A stretch of 64,000 nt of DNA from Massilia sp. MS-15 (GTDB lineage Bacteria; Pseudomonadota; Gammaproteobacteria; Burkholderiales; Burkholderiaceae_D), in assembly GCF_020176695.1 (NCBI RefSeq), contig NZ_JAIWIA010000040.1, positions 61,979 to 125,978 of the forward strand, read 5' to 3'. Below are positions 41,281-49,923 of the stretch, piece by piece. Positions within the stretch are counted from its first letter, which is position 1, and each line of letters starts with the position of its first letter. A model generated the notes under the pieces. The model was given only the letters and a program-made list of their open reading frames with translations, was not told the origin of the DNA and did not search any database. Made by a program: the position numbers and the translations under genes.

Positions 41281-41309
41281 GGCTGCATCGACTACCTATA
41301 ACGACAAGC

Positions 41310-41960
41310 ATGAGCGAGGACGACCCGATCCTGACGACACGCGAAGCGGCGCAGTTGCTGGGCGTGGCCGTCAGTACCGTGCAGATCTGGATGGAAAACG
41401 GTGCCCTGCCAGCCTGGAAAACCCCGGGTGGCCACCGGCGCGTGCGCCTGAGCGCGGTGCGCGGGCTGCAGTCGTGCCAGCCGCGGGAGGCAGCGGAAGC
41501 GGACCTTGGCGCAGCGCCTGCACCTGGCCATGCGCTGCTCGACACGCCGCCCGAGGAAGCCTTCGACCGCCTGGCGCGGCTGGCCGCCCAGGTGACGGAT
41601 TGCCCGATGGCGCTGGTAACGGTGCTGACCCCGCGCCGCCAGTGGTTCAAGGCGCGCGTCGGGCTCGCACTACGGGAGACTCCGCGCGAATGGGCATTCT
41701 GCAACGAGGCGCTGGCCAGCGGCGAGGCGTTCGTGGTGGGCGACGCCGCCAACGATGCGCGCTTTGCCGATCATCCCCTGGTGACGGCGGCGCCGCACGT
41801 GCGCTTCTATGCCGGCGTGTCGCTGGAAGACGCCCACGGCCGGCGGATCGGCACCCTGTGCGTGCTGGACCGCGAGCCGCGCCGCCTGCGCGAGCGCGAA
41901 CTGCGGGCGCTGCGCGAACTGGCGGCGATCGCCTCGGACGAGATCAAGCGGCGCGGCTGA
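41310..41960 (+). CDS. Excisionase/MerR-type HTH fused to a GAF domain
   Basis: 216 residues from ATG 41310. The N-terminal HTH (about 7-45) reads ILTTREAAQLLGVAVSTVQI then WKTPGGHRR, the excisionase/BldC-like type. A GAF domain follows (about 75-210), homologous to the GAF of the divergent EAL protein. The design suggests a one-component regulator, ligand or redox sensed by GAF, DNA bound by HTH; the conserved Cys in EWAFCNEAL may matter. The natural target is the divergent promoter with its inverted repeat. No Shine-Dalgarno is obvious. Confidence 0.82.
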   Translation: MSEDDPILTTREAAQLLGVAVSTVQIWMENGALPAWKTPGGHRRVRLSAVRGLQSCQPREAAEADLGAAPAPGHALLDTPPEEAFDRLARLAAQVTDCPMALVTVLTPRRQWFKARVGLALRETPREWAFCNEALASGEAFVVGDAANDARFADHPLVTAAPHVRFYAGVSLEDAHGRRIGTLCVLDREPRRLRERELRALRELAAIASDEIKRRG

Positions 41961-41974
41961 AGCGCCGCCGCGCT

Positions 41975-42376
41975 TTACGCCGGCTTGCCGGACGCCGCGG
42001 CCTGCTGCTTGCGCACCACCGCGATCACGGTGTTGCGGATGGTCTTGAGCACGGCGTCGGCCTTGAAGGGCTTGACGATGAAGCCATGCACGCCGCGCTG
42101 CAGCGCCTCCTGGATCGCGGTAGCGTCGAGCGTGCCCGAAACAATGAAAATCATCGCCTTCGGCAGCTGGGCGCGCAGTTCCTCGACAATGCGGCTGCCG
42201 TCCTCGACCTGCTCGCGCGCGATGCAGACGATCTGCGGCCGGTGCTTGAGCGCCAGCGCGCAGCCCAGCAGTCCGGTATGGGTCTGGGCCACCACCTCAT
42301 AGCCGCCCTCCATCAGCACCGTGTTGAGCAGGCCGCGCGAGATGGCGCTGCCGTCCACGATCAATGCCTTGAGCAT
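41975..42376 (-). CDS. Stand-alone receiver-like protein lacking the phospho-Asp
   Basis: 133 residues of receiver fold: LKALIVDGSAISRGLLNTVL, IFIVSGTLDA and FIVKPFKADAVL align to beta1, beta4 and beta5. The conserved Lys in KPF and Ser in VSG are there, but the phospho-acceptor position after beta3 is Ala (PQIVCIAREQ) and the acidic pair is reduced to one Asp (VDGS). It is therefore a pseudo-receiver, unlikely to take phosphate at the usual site. No output domain. It sits convergent to the HTH-GAF gene. Confidence 0.8.
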   Translation of the reverse strand: MLKALIVDGSAISRGLLNTVLMEGGYEVVAQTHTGLLGCALALKHRPQIVCIAREQVEDGSRIVEELRAQLPKAMIFIVSGTLDATAIQEALQRGVHGFIVKPFKADAVLKTIRNTVIAVVRKQQAAASGKPA

Positions 42377-42393
42377 CGCTCTACCTCCCGATC

Positions 42394-43179
42394 TCAGTGC
42401 GATTCATACGCCAGCATGTTCCAGGTGACGCCCAGCCGCACATCGGTCCTGAGCTCGACCAGCCGGCGCGACAGCGCCAGTATCTCACGCTCGGCGCGCA
42501 GCCGTTCGCCCAGCGGGGTCTTGAGGATGCCGGCGCCGGCCATCACCGCGTCCAGGCTGCCGTAGGCATTGAGCAGGCGCGCCGCGGTCTTCATGCCGAT
42601 CTTCGACACGCCCGGCACGCCGTCGGTCGGGTCGCCCATCAGCGCCAGCAGGTCATGCAGCAGTTCCGGCGCCACGCCGAAGCGCTGGCGCACCCAGCTG
42701 TCGTCGTGCCATTCGTTCTTGAAGTGGTCCCACACCAGGGCCCCGTGCGCGATCAGGATGTGCAGGTCCTTGTCGGTGGTGGCGACGATGGCTTCGCCGC
42801 GCCCCTCCTGCAGCCAGCGCATGACGCCAGTGGCGATCACGTCGTCGGCCTCGACTTCGGGCACGGCCAGCACCTGCAGGCCGGCCTGGCGCAGGCGTTC
42901 ATGGAACTCCGGCAGGGCTTCGCGCAGCGGCGCCGGCATCGCGGCGCGTCCCTCGCGGTAGCGCGGATACAGGGCGTGGCGCCAGTTCGGTCCCCCGTAG
43001 TCGAAAGCGGCCAGCACGTGGGTGGGCGCATGCGCTTCCAGCACGTTGCGGAAGGACGAGAAGGCGTGGCGCAGCGCGATGCTGGCCTTCAGGTCGGAAT
43101 CGGGCTCGGGGCTGGCTTCGTACACGCGGCGCACGATGTTCAGGCCGTCGATCGCGAGCAGCTTTCCCTGTTTGCTCAT
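42394..43179 (-). CDS. 5'-3' exonuclease / flap endonuclease-like (Xni type)
   Basis: 261 residues from ATG 43179. N-terminal PIN-like nuclease: LLAIDGLNIVRRVYEA, HVLAAFDYGGPNWRHALYPRYREGR, VEADDVIATG, ATTDKDLHILI carry the expected Asp residues; the helix-3-turn DNA-binding region is LMGDPTDGVPGVSKIGMKTAARLL. It matches PolA N-terminal/ExoIX proteins that act on flaps in repair or Okazaki processing. The 17-bp gap to the receiver-like gene suggests co-transcription. Confidence 0.9.
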   Translation of the reverse strand: MSKQGKLLAIDGLNIVRRVYEASPEPDSDLKASIALRHAFSSFRNVLEAHAPTHVLAAFDYGGPNWRHALYPRYREGRAAMPAPLREALPEFHERLRQAGLQVLAVPEVEADDVIATGVMRWLQEGRGEAIVATTDKDLHILIAHGALVWDHFKNEWHDDSWVRQRFGVAPELLHDLLALMGDPTDGVPGVSKIGMKTAARLLNAYGSLDAVMAGAGILKTPLGERLRAEREILALSRRLVELRTDVRLGVTWNMLAYESH

Positions 43180-43256
43180 GTGATGCGCTTGTCGGAGATG
43201 GTTGCGGCGCCGCCATGATAAACCGGACTGCGCGCGCGGCAAAGCCGGACAGCCTC

Positions 43257-44213
43257 CTATTGCCCCGCCGTGGCCCCCGCCTGGTACCAGGCGCGCACCA
43301 TCTCTCGCTCGGCCTGGGTCATGCCGGTCTGGTTCCCGTAGGGCATGAACTGGGTCTCGACCACGTTGACGTAGATGCGGCGCGCGTCGGCCAGGATCTG
43401 CTCCGGCGTGTCGAAGCGGATGCCGCGCGGGGCGCCATGAAAGCCCGGGATGGTCGGCGTCACCGAATGGCAGGCCACGCAGCGCGCACGCACGATCGCC
43501 TGCACCCGCGGGAAGGCGGGCGAAGCGGCGACCACGGCCAGCGCCTCCTGCACCAGCGCGCCCGCTTCGGTTTCGGTGGTAGCGGGCGTCACCTTGCCCA
43601 GTACCTGGCGCAGCGCCGCCACTGCGGCCTCGCCATGGTAAGCAGCAGCGCGCTCCGGTGTATCGAGCGCGGTGGTGAATGCCGCCGCCACCTCGGCCTT
43701 GCGCTCGAACATCCGCAGGTCGTCGCTATGCGCCCCGGCCAGCAGCGCCACCGGCACCTGGCCGCGGCTCAGGATGCCGTTCGCCAGCGCGCCGGCCCAG
43801 AACGCCAGGCCGCCGGGATCGGGCGCGCGGTTGAACAGGTTGCGGTACATGGCTGTCACGGCAGCCTCGTGCTCGCCCGAGTACAGGGCAAAGGCCTCGG
43901 GGCTGTTGGCCAGGCTGTCGAGCACCTGGCGCAGCCCGGAATCCGCGCCATAGCGCGTGTACATGGCGCCGGGGTCCATCGGCAGCATGGCGCGGCTGCT
44001 GGCGCCGGCGAAGAACTGCAGCCCGGCAGGGTCGGCGGCGCGGCCCAGGTAGGCCAGATACAGCTGCTGGGCGAGGCGTTCGTGGTCGGCCTGCGAAACC
44101 GGCACCGGGGCTGCGGTGCGCGGTGGCGGGACCGGCTCCTCGACGGCGCTGCCGCCGCAGGCGGCCAGCAGCGTGGCGCTGCAGGCAAACGCCAGGAAAA
44201 AACGTGGCCTCAT
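43257..44213 (-). CDS. Lipoprotein with DUF4214 repeats and a c-type haem motif
   Basis: 318 residues. Lipobox LLAACGGS (Cys19). Two DUF4214-like segments: YLAYLGRAADPAGLQFF and MYRNLFNRAPDPGGLAFWAG. Residues 244-248 are CVACH, a covalent haem site, and QFMPYGNQTGMT near the end offers the Met axial ligand. The C-terminal part looks like the cytochrome c domain of urate hydroxylase PuuD. It overlaps the metalloprotease gene by 4 bp (ATGA). An outer-membrane or periplasmic electron-transfer or sensing role is inferred; this domain pairing is unfamiliar to me. Confidence 0.85.
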   Translation of the reverse strand: MRPRFFLAFACSATLLAACGGSAVEEPVPPPRTAAPVPVSQADHERLAQQLYLAYLGRAADPAGLQFFAGASSRAMLPMDPGAMYTRYGADSGLRQVLDSLANSPEAFALYSGEHEAAVTAMYRNLFNRAPDPGGLAFWAGALANGILSRGQVPVALLAGAHSDDLRMFERKAEVAAAFTTALDTPERAAAYHGEAAVAALRQVLGKVTPATTETEAGALVQEALAVVAASPAFPRVQAIVRARCVACHSVTPTIPGFHGAPRGIRFDTPEQILADARRIYVNVVETQFMPYGNQTGMTQAEREMVRAWYQAGATAGQ

Positions 44214-46810
44214 GCTGTTCCGAAAGGTGTGTAGTCGATCCCACCTTCGATGGCGGCGATCACCTGGGCGCGGTTTTCCGCGCTCTCGGCAAACATTGCC
44301 AGCAGGTCGGCGCGCGAATAACCTGCGCGGATGGCTGTGACCCAGAAGTCGAATCCGGCCTGTTCGGGCGCGCGGTGCAGCACGTTCTGGTACAGCTTGC
44401 CGACGAACTCCTCGGCCGTGGGGTTGGCGCCGTACAGCCTGATCGCTTCGGCCGACTCCAGGAAACCCTGTGCGACCGAAATCACGTCCACGCCGTTGTC
44501 CAGGTTATAGAGCCAGAAGCCGAGACCGCCCACATCTGCCGGGCGGTCGAAGGCTGCCTGGTAGATGCGGTAAGTCTGGCCCGCCGCGCCGTCGATGTCG
44601 AACGCCACCGCCGTCTTGTCACCGAACAGCACGCGCTCCACGTCGACCAGGTGGTCCTTGCCGCCGGACTTGGTGGCGCTGACGCTGCCGTCATCGTTGC
44701 GGGCGAAGCTGACGCTGGCACGCGCTCCCGCATAGCTCAGCACGTCCAGCCCGGCACCACCGTTGATGTGGTCCCAGCCGGCACTGGCGGCGATGCGGTC
44801 GTTGCCGCCACCGGCCAGTACGGTGTCGTCGCCGGCGCTGCCGGCCAGGCTGTCGGCACCATCGCTGCCGCCCGCCGTCGCCGACAGCTGGCGCACGGCG
44901 ACGAAGGCGGTGTAGTCGTTGCTGCCCCTGGCGTCGGTGATGGTATACGTGAAGCGGTCTTCGGCCGCGTAGCCCCGCTCCGGCGTATACACGTAATTCC
45001 CGTTTCCGGACAGGGTCAGGCTGCCATGCGCGGGCCCGTCCTTGAGCTTGTAGCTGACGACTGAACCGTCGCTCGACTCCGGCAGCTTGCCGGAGGTGGA
45101 AGCGTTCTGGTCGACCTCGATGCTGGCATCGGAGGCCAGGCCGGCATTGTTCCAGCTGATCGTCATGTCGGCGAAGCGCAACTGCTCGATGTTGACCAGG
45201 GTGTCGAAGCCCGAGCTGCCGTCGCGCGCGGTGACGAAGACCTTGCCGAAGCCGGTGCTGAGCAGGTAGTCGGCGCGCCGGCCTTCCAAGACGGCAGTGT
45301 CGCTGCCGTCGGCGCCGTCGATCCAGTCGTTGCCCAGGCCGCCGCGCAGGACGTTGTCGCGGATGTTGCCGATCAGGAGATCGTCGTAGGGCGAGCCAAT
45401 CGCCGCCTCGATCCAGGTGCCGGGCGTTATGCCCAGATTATGCACCGCCACCGCTCCCGCCTCGCTCACCCCGACGCTCGACAGGCTGCCCGGCCTCAGG
45501 TCGATCGACACCCCTAGGACAGAACCGGAGGCGTCGATGCTGTCGTTGCCGCCATCGTCGGTAATGCTGGTCTGCGCCTGGAAGCGGGCGGCGTCGAGCG
45601 TGTAGACGGTGTCGCCGGCGCTCGCGGCGCGGCTGCCGTAGAGGTGGCGCAGCGCGGCGACGTCGAGCGCGCCCCAGGTCGACGGAAACAGTCCATCGCT
45701 GCTGGCACCGTGGGCCATCACCGAGTAACCCGTGACGTCGTCCTGCTCGCGCCACTGGGCGATCCAGGCATCGCCTGGGTCGACGTTGCGCGGATGGCGC
45801 AGGCCGAGCGCATGGCCGATCTCGTGCAGCAGGGCCGCATAGCCTTCCGAACCCGGGGTCAGGTCACGCACCGAGTCGGTATCCATCCACACCTGGCCGG
45901 CGCCGGCCTGGCCGGGCATGAAGGCGAGGCCCTTGCTGCTGGACTGGGCGCTGGCGCCGAACAGCAGCTGTGCGCTGCCCGGAGCCTGTTCGCGAAAACT
46001 CAGCCCGGTAAGCTGCGCCACGCTGTCGAGGATGGCACGCACCGCCGCCTTCTGCGCTTCGGTGAAGGCCACGAAACCGCTGGCGCCGGGGCCGCTGGCC
46101 GGAGCGCTGGTGGCGAAGCCGAAGCTCAGCTCGATACCGGTACCGAGCGGACTGCCGGCGTTCCAGCGGTTGCTGTCGGAGCCGACCAGGCCTTCCTTCG
46201 CCATTTGTTCGGGCTGGATGAAATCGGTGACCGCCACGGTGATCTCCGTGCCGCCAACGGTCAAGCGCTCCACATTGCTGAAAATGAGCTTGAACTCGGG
46301 CCTGCCGGCCCAGGTCAGGGCACCGCTGAGTCCGTCGATCGAGACGATGATCCTGAATTCGGACAGCGTGAGAGCCCGGCCACCGTTCTGGTCGCGAAAG
46401 TCTGGCAGGATGACCAGGTCGTCGCCGGCCCGTCCGTCGACGACGGTCTCACCGCCGCCCACGAAGAAATCGTTGCCCAGGCTGGTGCCGTAGAGCTGGT
46501 TGTTGCCCCAGCTCCCGGACACCTTCTGGACCCCGACCAGGGTGTCGCGCGTACCCCAGCCGTCTTGTGCCCAGCCGGCCTCGAGGTCGACCACGACATT
46601 GCCCGGGCTATCCCAGTAAGCGGCGGTCAGCAGGCGCCACCAGTCGCTGCTGGGCAGCTGAACGATGCGGTCGCTGCCAGGCCCGCCAAGGACGTTGCCG
46701 AGATAAACCTGGATCTCATCGTCGCCGCCCAAGGCAAGGTAGTTGTGCCATTCGCCCTCCAGCACGGTATGGACGTACCGGTCCTTACCTTCGGTAAGTT
46801 TGATATCCAT
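44210..46810 (-). CDS. RTX-type M10 (serralysin-like) metalloprotease with DUF4214
   Basis: 866 residues, no Sec signal, so type I secretion is likely. N-terminal region (1-200) is a Gly/Asp-rich beta-roll-like segment. The protease domain has HEIGHALGLRHP (329-340), with His329, Glu330, His333, His339. The Met-turn is SVMAHG (363-368); serralysins have SxMSY, so the usual Tyr ligand is replaced by His367. RTX-like repeats follow, a cadherin/VCBS-like module (about 575-655), another RTX stretch, and two C-terminal DUF4214 segments (YQAAFDRPADVGGLGFWLY; LYQNVLHRAPEQAGFDFW). The next gene shares DUF4214. No type I exporter gene is nearby. Confidence 0.9.
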   Translation of the reverse strand: MDIKLTEGKDRYVHTVLEGEWHNYLALGGDDEIQVYLGNVLGGPGSDRIVQLPSSDWWRLLTAAYWDSPGNVVVDLEAGWAQDGWGTRDTLVGVQKVSGSWGNNQLYGTSLGNDFFVGGGETVVDGRAGDDLVILPDFRDQNGGRALTLSEFRIIVSIDGLSGALTWAGRPEFKLIFSNVERLTVGGTEITVAVTDFIQPEQMAKEGLVGSDSNRWNAGSPLGTGIELSFGFATSAPASGPGASGFVAFTEAQKAAVRAILDSVAQLTGLSFREQAPGSAQLLFGASAQSSSKGLAFMPGQAGAGQVWMDTDSVRDLTPGSEGYAALLHEIGHALGLRHPRNVDPGDAWIAQWREQDDVTGYSVMAHGASSDGLFPSTWGALDVAALRHLYGSRAASAGDTVYTLDAARFQAQTSITDDGGNDSIDASGSVLGVSIDLRPGSLSSVGVSEAGAVAVHNLGITPGTWIEAAIGSPYDDLLIGNIRDNVLRGGLGNDWIDGADGSDTAVLEGRRADYLLSTGFGKVFVTARDGSSGFDTLVNIEQLRFADMTISWNNAGLASDASIEVDQNASTSGKLPESSDGSVVSYKLKDGPAHGSLTLSGNGNYVYTPERGYAAEDRFTYTITDARGSNDYTAFVAVRQLSATAGGSDGADSLAGSAGDDTVLAGGGNDRIAASAGWDHINGGAGLDVLSYAGARASVSFARNDDGSVSATKSGGKDHLVDVERVLFGDKTAVAFDIDGAAGQTYRIYQAAFDRPADVGGLGFWLYNLDNGVDVISVAQGFLESAEAIRLYGANPTAEEFVGKLYQNVLHRAPEQAGFDFWVTAIRAGYSRADLLAMFAESAENRAQVIAAIEGGIDYTPFGTA

Positions 46811-46816
46811 GATGTC

Positions 46817-48169
46817 TTATGCGTGCAGCAGGTTGATGGTTTTCTGGCTGAAGTTGGCCAGGTTCGGGAATACCTTGTGGAAGTCGGCCGCGGGCAGGCC
46901 CAGCCACTGCATCAGCGTCGCGCCCACCTGGTCGGTCGAGATGGTCGGCACGAAGCGTCCGCCGCCGTTCGGATCGGCGTCGTCGGGGCCGCCCAGGGTC
47001 AGGGTTGGCAGGGTACCGACCACCTGGCCGCCGCGCACCGGGCCGCCGATGGCGAACCAGTGGTTGCCCCAGGCATGGTCGCTACCGCCGCCAGAGGCCT
47101 GGCGCAGCGTGCGGCCGAAGTCGGTCATCGTCAGCGCCACCACATTCTGGTCGAGCCCTGCGGCCCGGTTGGCCTGGTCGAAGGCGTTCATGGCGCCCGC
47201 CAGCGTGGCCAGTTGCGCATCCTGGCTGGTCGGTCCGGTGCCGCGCTGGGCCGAGTGGGTATCGAACTGGCCCCACTGGACCAGGAACACCTGGCGCTTG
47301 AAACCACGCTGCTTGAATACCGGCATCAGCGAAGCCAGCTTGCGCAGCGCGCGCGACAAATCGTCGTCGCCGAAGTCCCCGGCGGGATTCCTGGCCGCGA
47401 GCGCGACCTGGGTGAACAGCGTGGACTCCTGCACCGCGCGGCCGAAGGTGCGCGAGTACTCGGCTTCGTAGTGGGCCGCGAACTGCCAGCGTGCCATGCG
47501 GTTCAGCGCTTGCGCCGCCGGGCTCTGGGGCTGGGCCAGGTCGGCCTGTCCCCAGTAGCGCGAATCCCAGGGGCTGAGGAAGGACACGGGCGAATTGCGG
47601 CCCAGCACCAGGGTACGGTCGGTGTTCATCGTCACCGCGTTGGCTTGGTTGCGCAGCGCTGTCGGAAGCAGTTCGAGGCCGCGCCCTGCCCAGCCGCTGG
47701 CATCGCTGTCACCCAGCCACCCTTGCTGCCACATGACCTGGTCGCTGTGCGACAGCAGGAAGGATGGCACCGGCACGCTGCGCTCGATGACCTGGCGCGC
47801 GGTGGCCGGCGCCACCAGCGGGCCGGTGTTCGCGATCCAGGCCAGGCGCCCACTGTTGTACAGCTGCGCCAGCGGCGCCAGCGCCGGGTGCATGCCGTAA
47901 GTATGGCCACCGCTGGAGCCCGACAAGGGCGCCAGTACGCTCTTGTTGATCGCCAGTTCCGGACGGGCGCTGGCGTAGTCGTTATAGGCCGCATCGGTCG
48001 GCACCAGGCTGTTCAGGCCGTCGTTGCCGCCGCCGAGGAATACGACCACCAGGGCGCGGTAATCGTCACCGGCTGCATGGGCCGGGCCGGAATCCAGGTA
48101 GGTCGAGGCGCCGAGCATGCTGAGCACCGGTGCGGCGCCGGCAAAACGGAGAAAGTGGCGGCGGTCCAT
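46817..48169 (-). CDS. DUF1501 protein, Tat-exported
   Basis: 450 residues. Tat signal MDRRHFLRFAGAAPVLSML. The DUF1501 core is recognisable: RALVVVFLGGGNDGLNSLVP, LAWIANTGPLVAPATARQVI, VVALTMTDFGRTLRQASGGGSDHAWGNHWFAIGG. DUF1501 belongs to the alkaline-phosphatase/sulfatase superfamily; SDHAWGNHW holds likely metal-binding His and Asp. It overlaps the DUF1800 gene by 1 bp (TAATG). DUF1800-DUF1501 pairs are widespread, of unknown function. Folding before export fits a metal cofactor. Confidence 0.93.
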   Translation of the reverse strand: MDRRHFLRFAGAAPVLSMLGASTYLDSGPAHAAGDDYRALVVVFLGGGNDGLNSLVPTDAAYNDYASARPELAINKSVLAPLSGSSGGHTYGMHPALAPLAQLYNSGRLAWIANTGPLVAPATARQVIERSVPVPSFLLSHSDQVMWQQGWLGDSDASGWAGRGLELLPTALRNQANAVTMNTDRTLVLGRNSPVSFLSPWDSRYWGQADLAQPQSPAAQALNRMARWQFAAHYEAEYSRTFGRAVQESTLFTQVALAARNPAGDFGDDDLSRALRKLASLMPVFKQRGFKRQVFLVQWGQFDTHSAQRGTGPTSQDAQLATLAGAMNAFDQANRAAGLDQNVVALTMTDFGRTLRQASGGGSDHAWGNHWFAIGGPVRGGQVVGTLPTLTLGGPDDADPNGGGRFVPTISTDQVGATLMQWLGLPAADFHKVFPNLANFSQKTINLLHA

Positions 48170-49812
48170 TAGCGGATCACTCCATAATAAGGGGTGGCCA
48201 GCGCGAATTGCAGCAGGCTCAGGGCTTTGTCGTCGGGCGTGTTGCCCCAGGTCGTCGGCGCCAGGTCGATCAGGTTCTGGCGTAGCGTGGCCGGCATGGC
48301 GCCGCGGAAGTAGCGTTCGCTGACCAGGTCGGCGAAGGCCGAGGGCGAGCTGCTGAAGGCGCGGCTGAAGGCGCTGGGATCGCAGTCCGTACCGGCGCGC
48401 TTGACCTCGTCGTTCAAGCCACCGCGCAAGCGCCACGACAGCTCCTCTGAAGTCAGCAGGCGCTGTTCCGGCGCCAGCAGGTTGCTGCCTGGCGCGCGGT
48501 CGGTGGGCAGGTAGTAGCTGAAGACGCTGGACGCGTCGAACGGGCGCTGCGACGGCGGATTGATCACATCGACGGCGTTCCACTTCAGCCCGCGCTTGCA
48601 GCCCAGGCCACGCATCAGGCCGGTGTACCACAGCAGCGGCTCGCGCATTTTCCCGAACTGCGGGCTGTCGGTGCCTGGCTGGTCGCCGCGGCGCGCCTCG
48701 GGATCGAGCAACACGGCCTTGACCACCGCCTTCATGTCGCCGGCGACGCCTTGGCCGTTGTCGCGGAACACGGTGGCGACGCGCGCGATGTAGGCCGGGC
48801 TCGGATCGCTCGTGACCAGGTGCTGGATCAGGCGCAGGCTGACAAAGGGCGCGATATTCTGATGCGTCATCAGGACCGACACGATGGTGTCGAGTTCCTG
48901 GCGCGCCTCGCCGCCGGCCGGGAAGCTGCGGCCGAGTACCACCTTGGCGCCGCGGTCGTGGGCTGCTCGCCATGGATCGGGAATCAGCTCGCCATCGTAG
49001 CGGCGGTAGTCGGTCCGGTCGAAGTTGCCGTCCATGCGCCAGCCGGTCAGTGCGCGCGCCAGTTCCTCGACGTCCTTCTGGCTATAGGTTTCGACCGGCT
49101 TGCCGGTCTCGTCGCGCTGGATCGTACCATCAAGATTGAGCTTGACCACACCCAGCGTGAACAGCTGCATCAGCTCGCGCGCGTAGTTTTCGTTGGGCGC
49201 GCACCACCGGCATTCGTCGCTGGTGGGGCGGTTTTCGAGGTTGTCGAGATAGACGCCCATCGCGGGATTCATCGTTACGGCGCGAATCAGTTCCCCGTAA
49301 TTGCCGAACGCCTGCTTCTGCAGGAAATTTGAATAGCTCAAGCCGCCATAGGGCTGGACCTTGGCGATCGATGCGACGACGAATTGCGACAAGGCCCAGC
49401 TTACCCGCCGGCGCAGCTGGTCGGGCACATCCAGAAAGGACTTGTAGAGCGCTTGCCCCGCATGGCGGTATGCGAAATCGGCCTGCTCGCGGATCTGGTC
49501 ATCGTAGACGGCGATCGGACTGGTATCGATCAGTGACACTGGCAACGCGAACTGGTCGTCGATCCAGCGTTCGAAACCTTTCGCCTGGATCTCGGCGACA
49601 AGTTCGGGCGTGGCACCGAAACTGACCTGGTCGGCAAAGCGCGCGGCCGCATACCGGGTGACCGGCGTCGTCGCAACCGGCTTGACCTGGCCGGCGGAAG
49701 CGCTGAACGCTTCGGCCGGCTGGCCGGCGTCGCGACTGCATCCGGCCGCAAGCAGCAGGACGGCAGGAATCAGCCAGGCCCGCGCGCGGGAAAGGCGTAA
49801 GAAGGTGGGCAT
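48169..49812 (-). CDS. DUF1800 lipoprotein
   Basis: 547 residues from ATG 49812 with GGAG 6 nt upstream. Lipobox LLLAAGC. DUF1800 blocks: AARFADQVSFGATPELVAEI, RRVSWALSQFVVASI, NFLQKQAFGNYGELIRAVT, NENYARELMQLFTLGVVKLN, DVEELARALTGWRM. Function of the family is unknown. It is the first gene of the four-gene minus-strand run; a promoter should lie in 49813-49923 but I could not define it. Confidence 0.93.
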   Translation of the reverse strand: MPTFLRLSRARAWLIPAVLLLAAGCSRDAGQPAEAFSASAGQVKPVATTPVTRYAAARFADQVSFGATPELVAEIQAKGFERWIDDQFALPVSLIDTSPIAVYDDQIREQADFAYRHAGQALYKSFLDVPDQLRRRVSWALSQFVVASIAKVQPYGGLSYSNFLQKQAFGNYGELIRAVTMNPAMGVYLDNLENRPTSDECRWCAPNENYARELMQLFTLGVVKLNLDGTIQRDETGKPVETYSQKDVEELARALTGWRMDGNFDRTDYRRYDGELIPDPWRAAHDRGAKVVLGRSFPAGGEARQELDTIVSVLMTHQNIAPFVSLRLIQHLVTSDPSPAYIARVATVFRDNGQGVAGDMKAVVKAVLLDPEARRGDQPGTDSPQFGKMREPLLWYTGLMRGLGCKRGLKWNAVDVINPPSQRPFDASSVFSYYLPTDRAPGSNLLAPEQRLLTSEELSWRLRGGLNDEVKRAGTDCDPSAFSRAFSSSPSAFADLVSERYFRGAMPATLRQNLIDLAPTTWGNTPDDKALSLLQFALATPYYGVIR

Positions 49813-49923
49813 GGGAACTCCAACGTCGGCAATATATCGATTATTGCACGGCTGAGTTCGCCAGCGACCATAAAAAACTGGCCGCCGCCACACTAATGGT
49901 TAAAAAATACCGGCCTTACCTAC

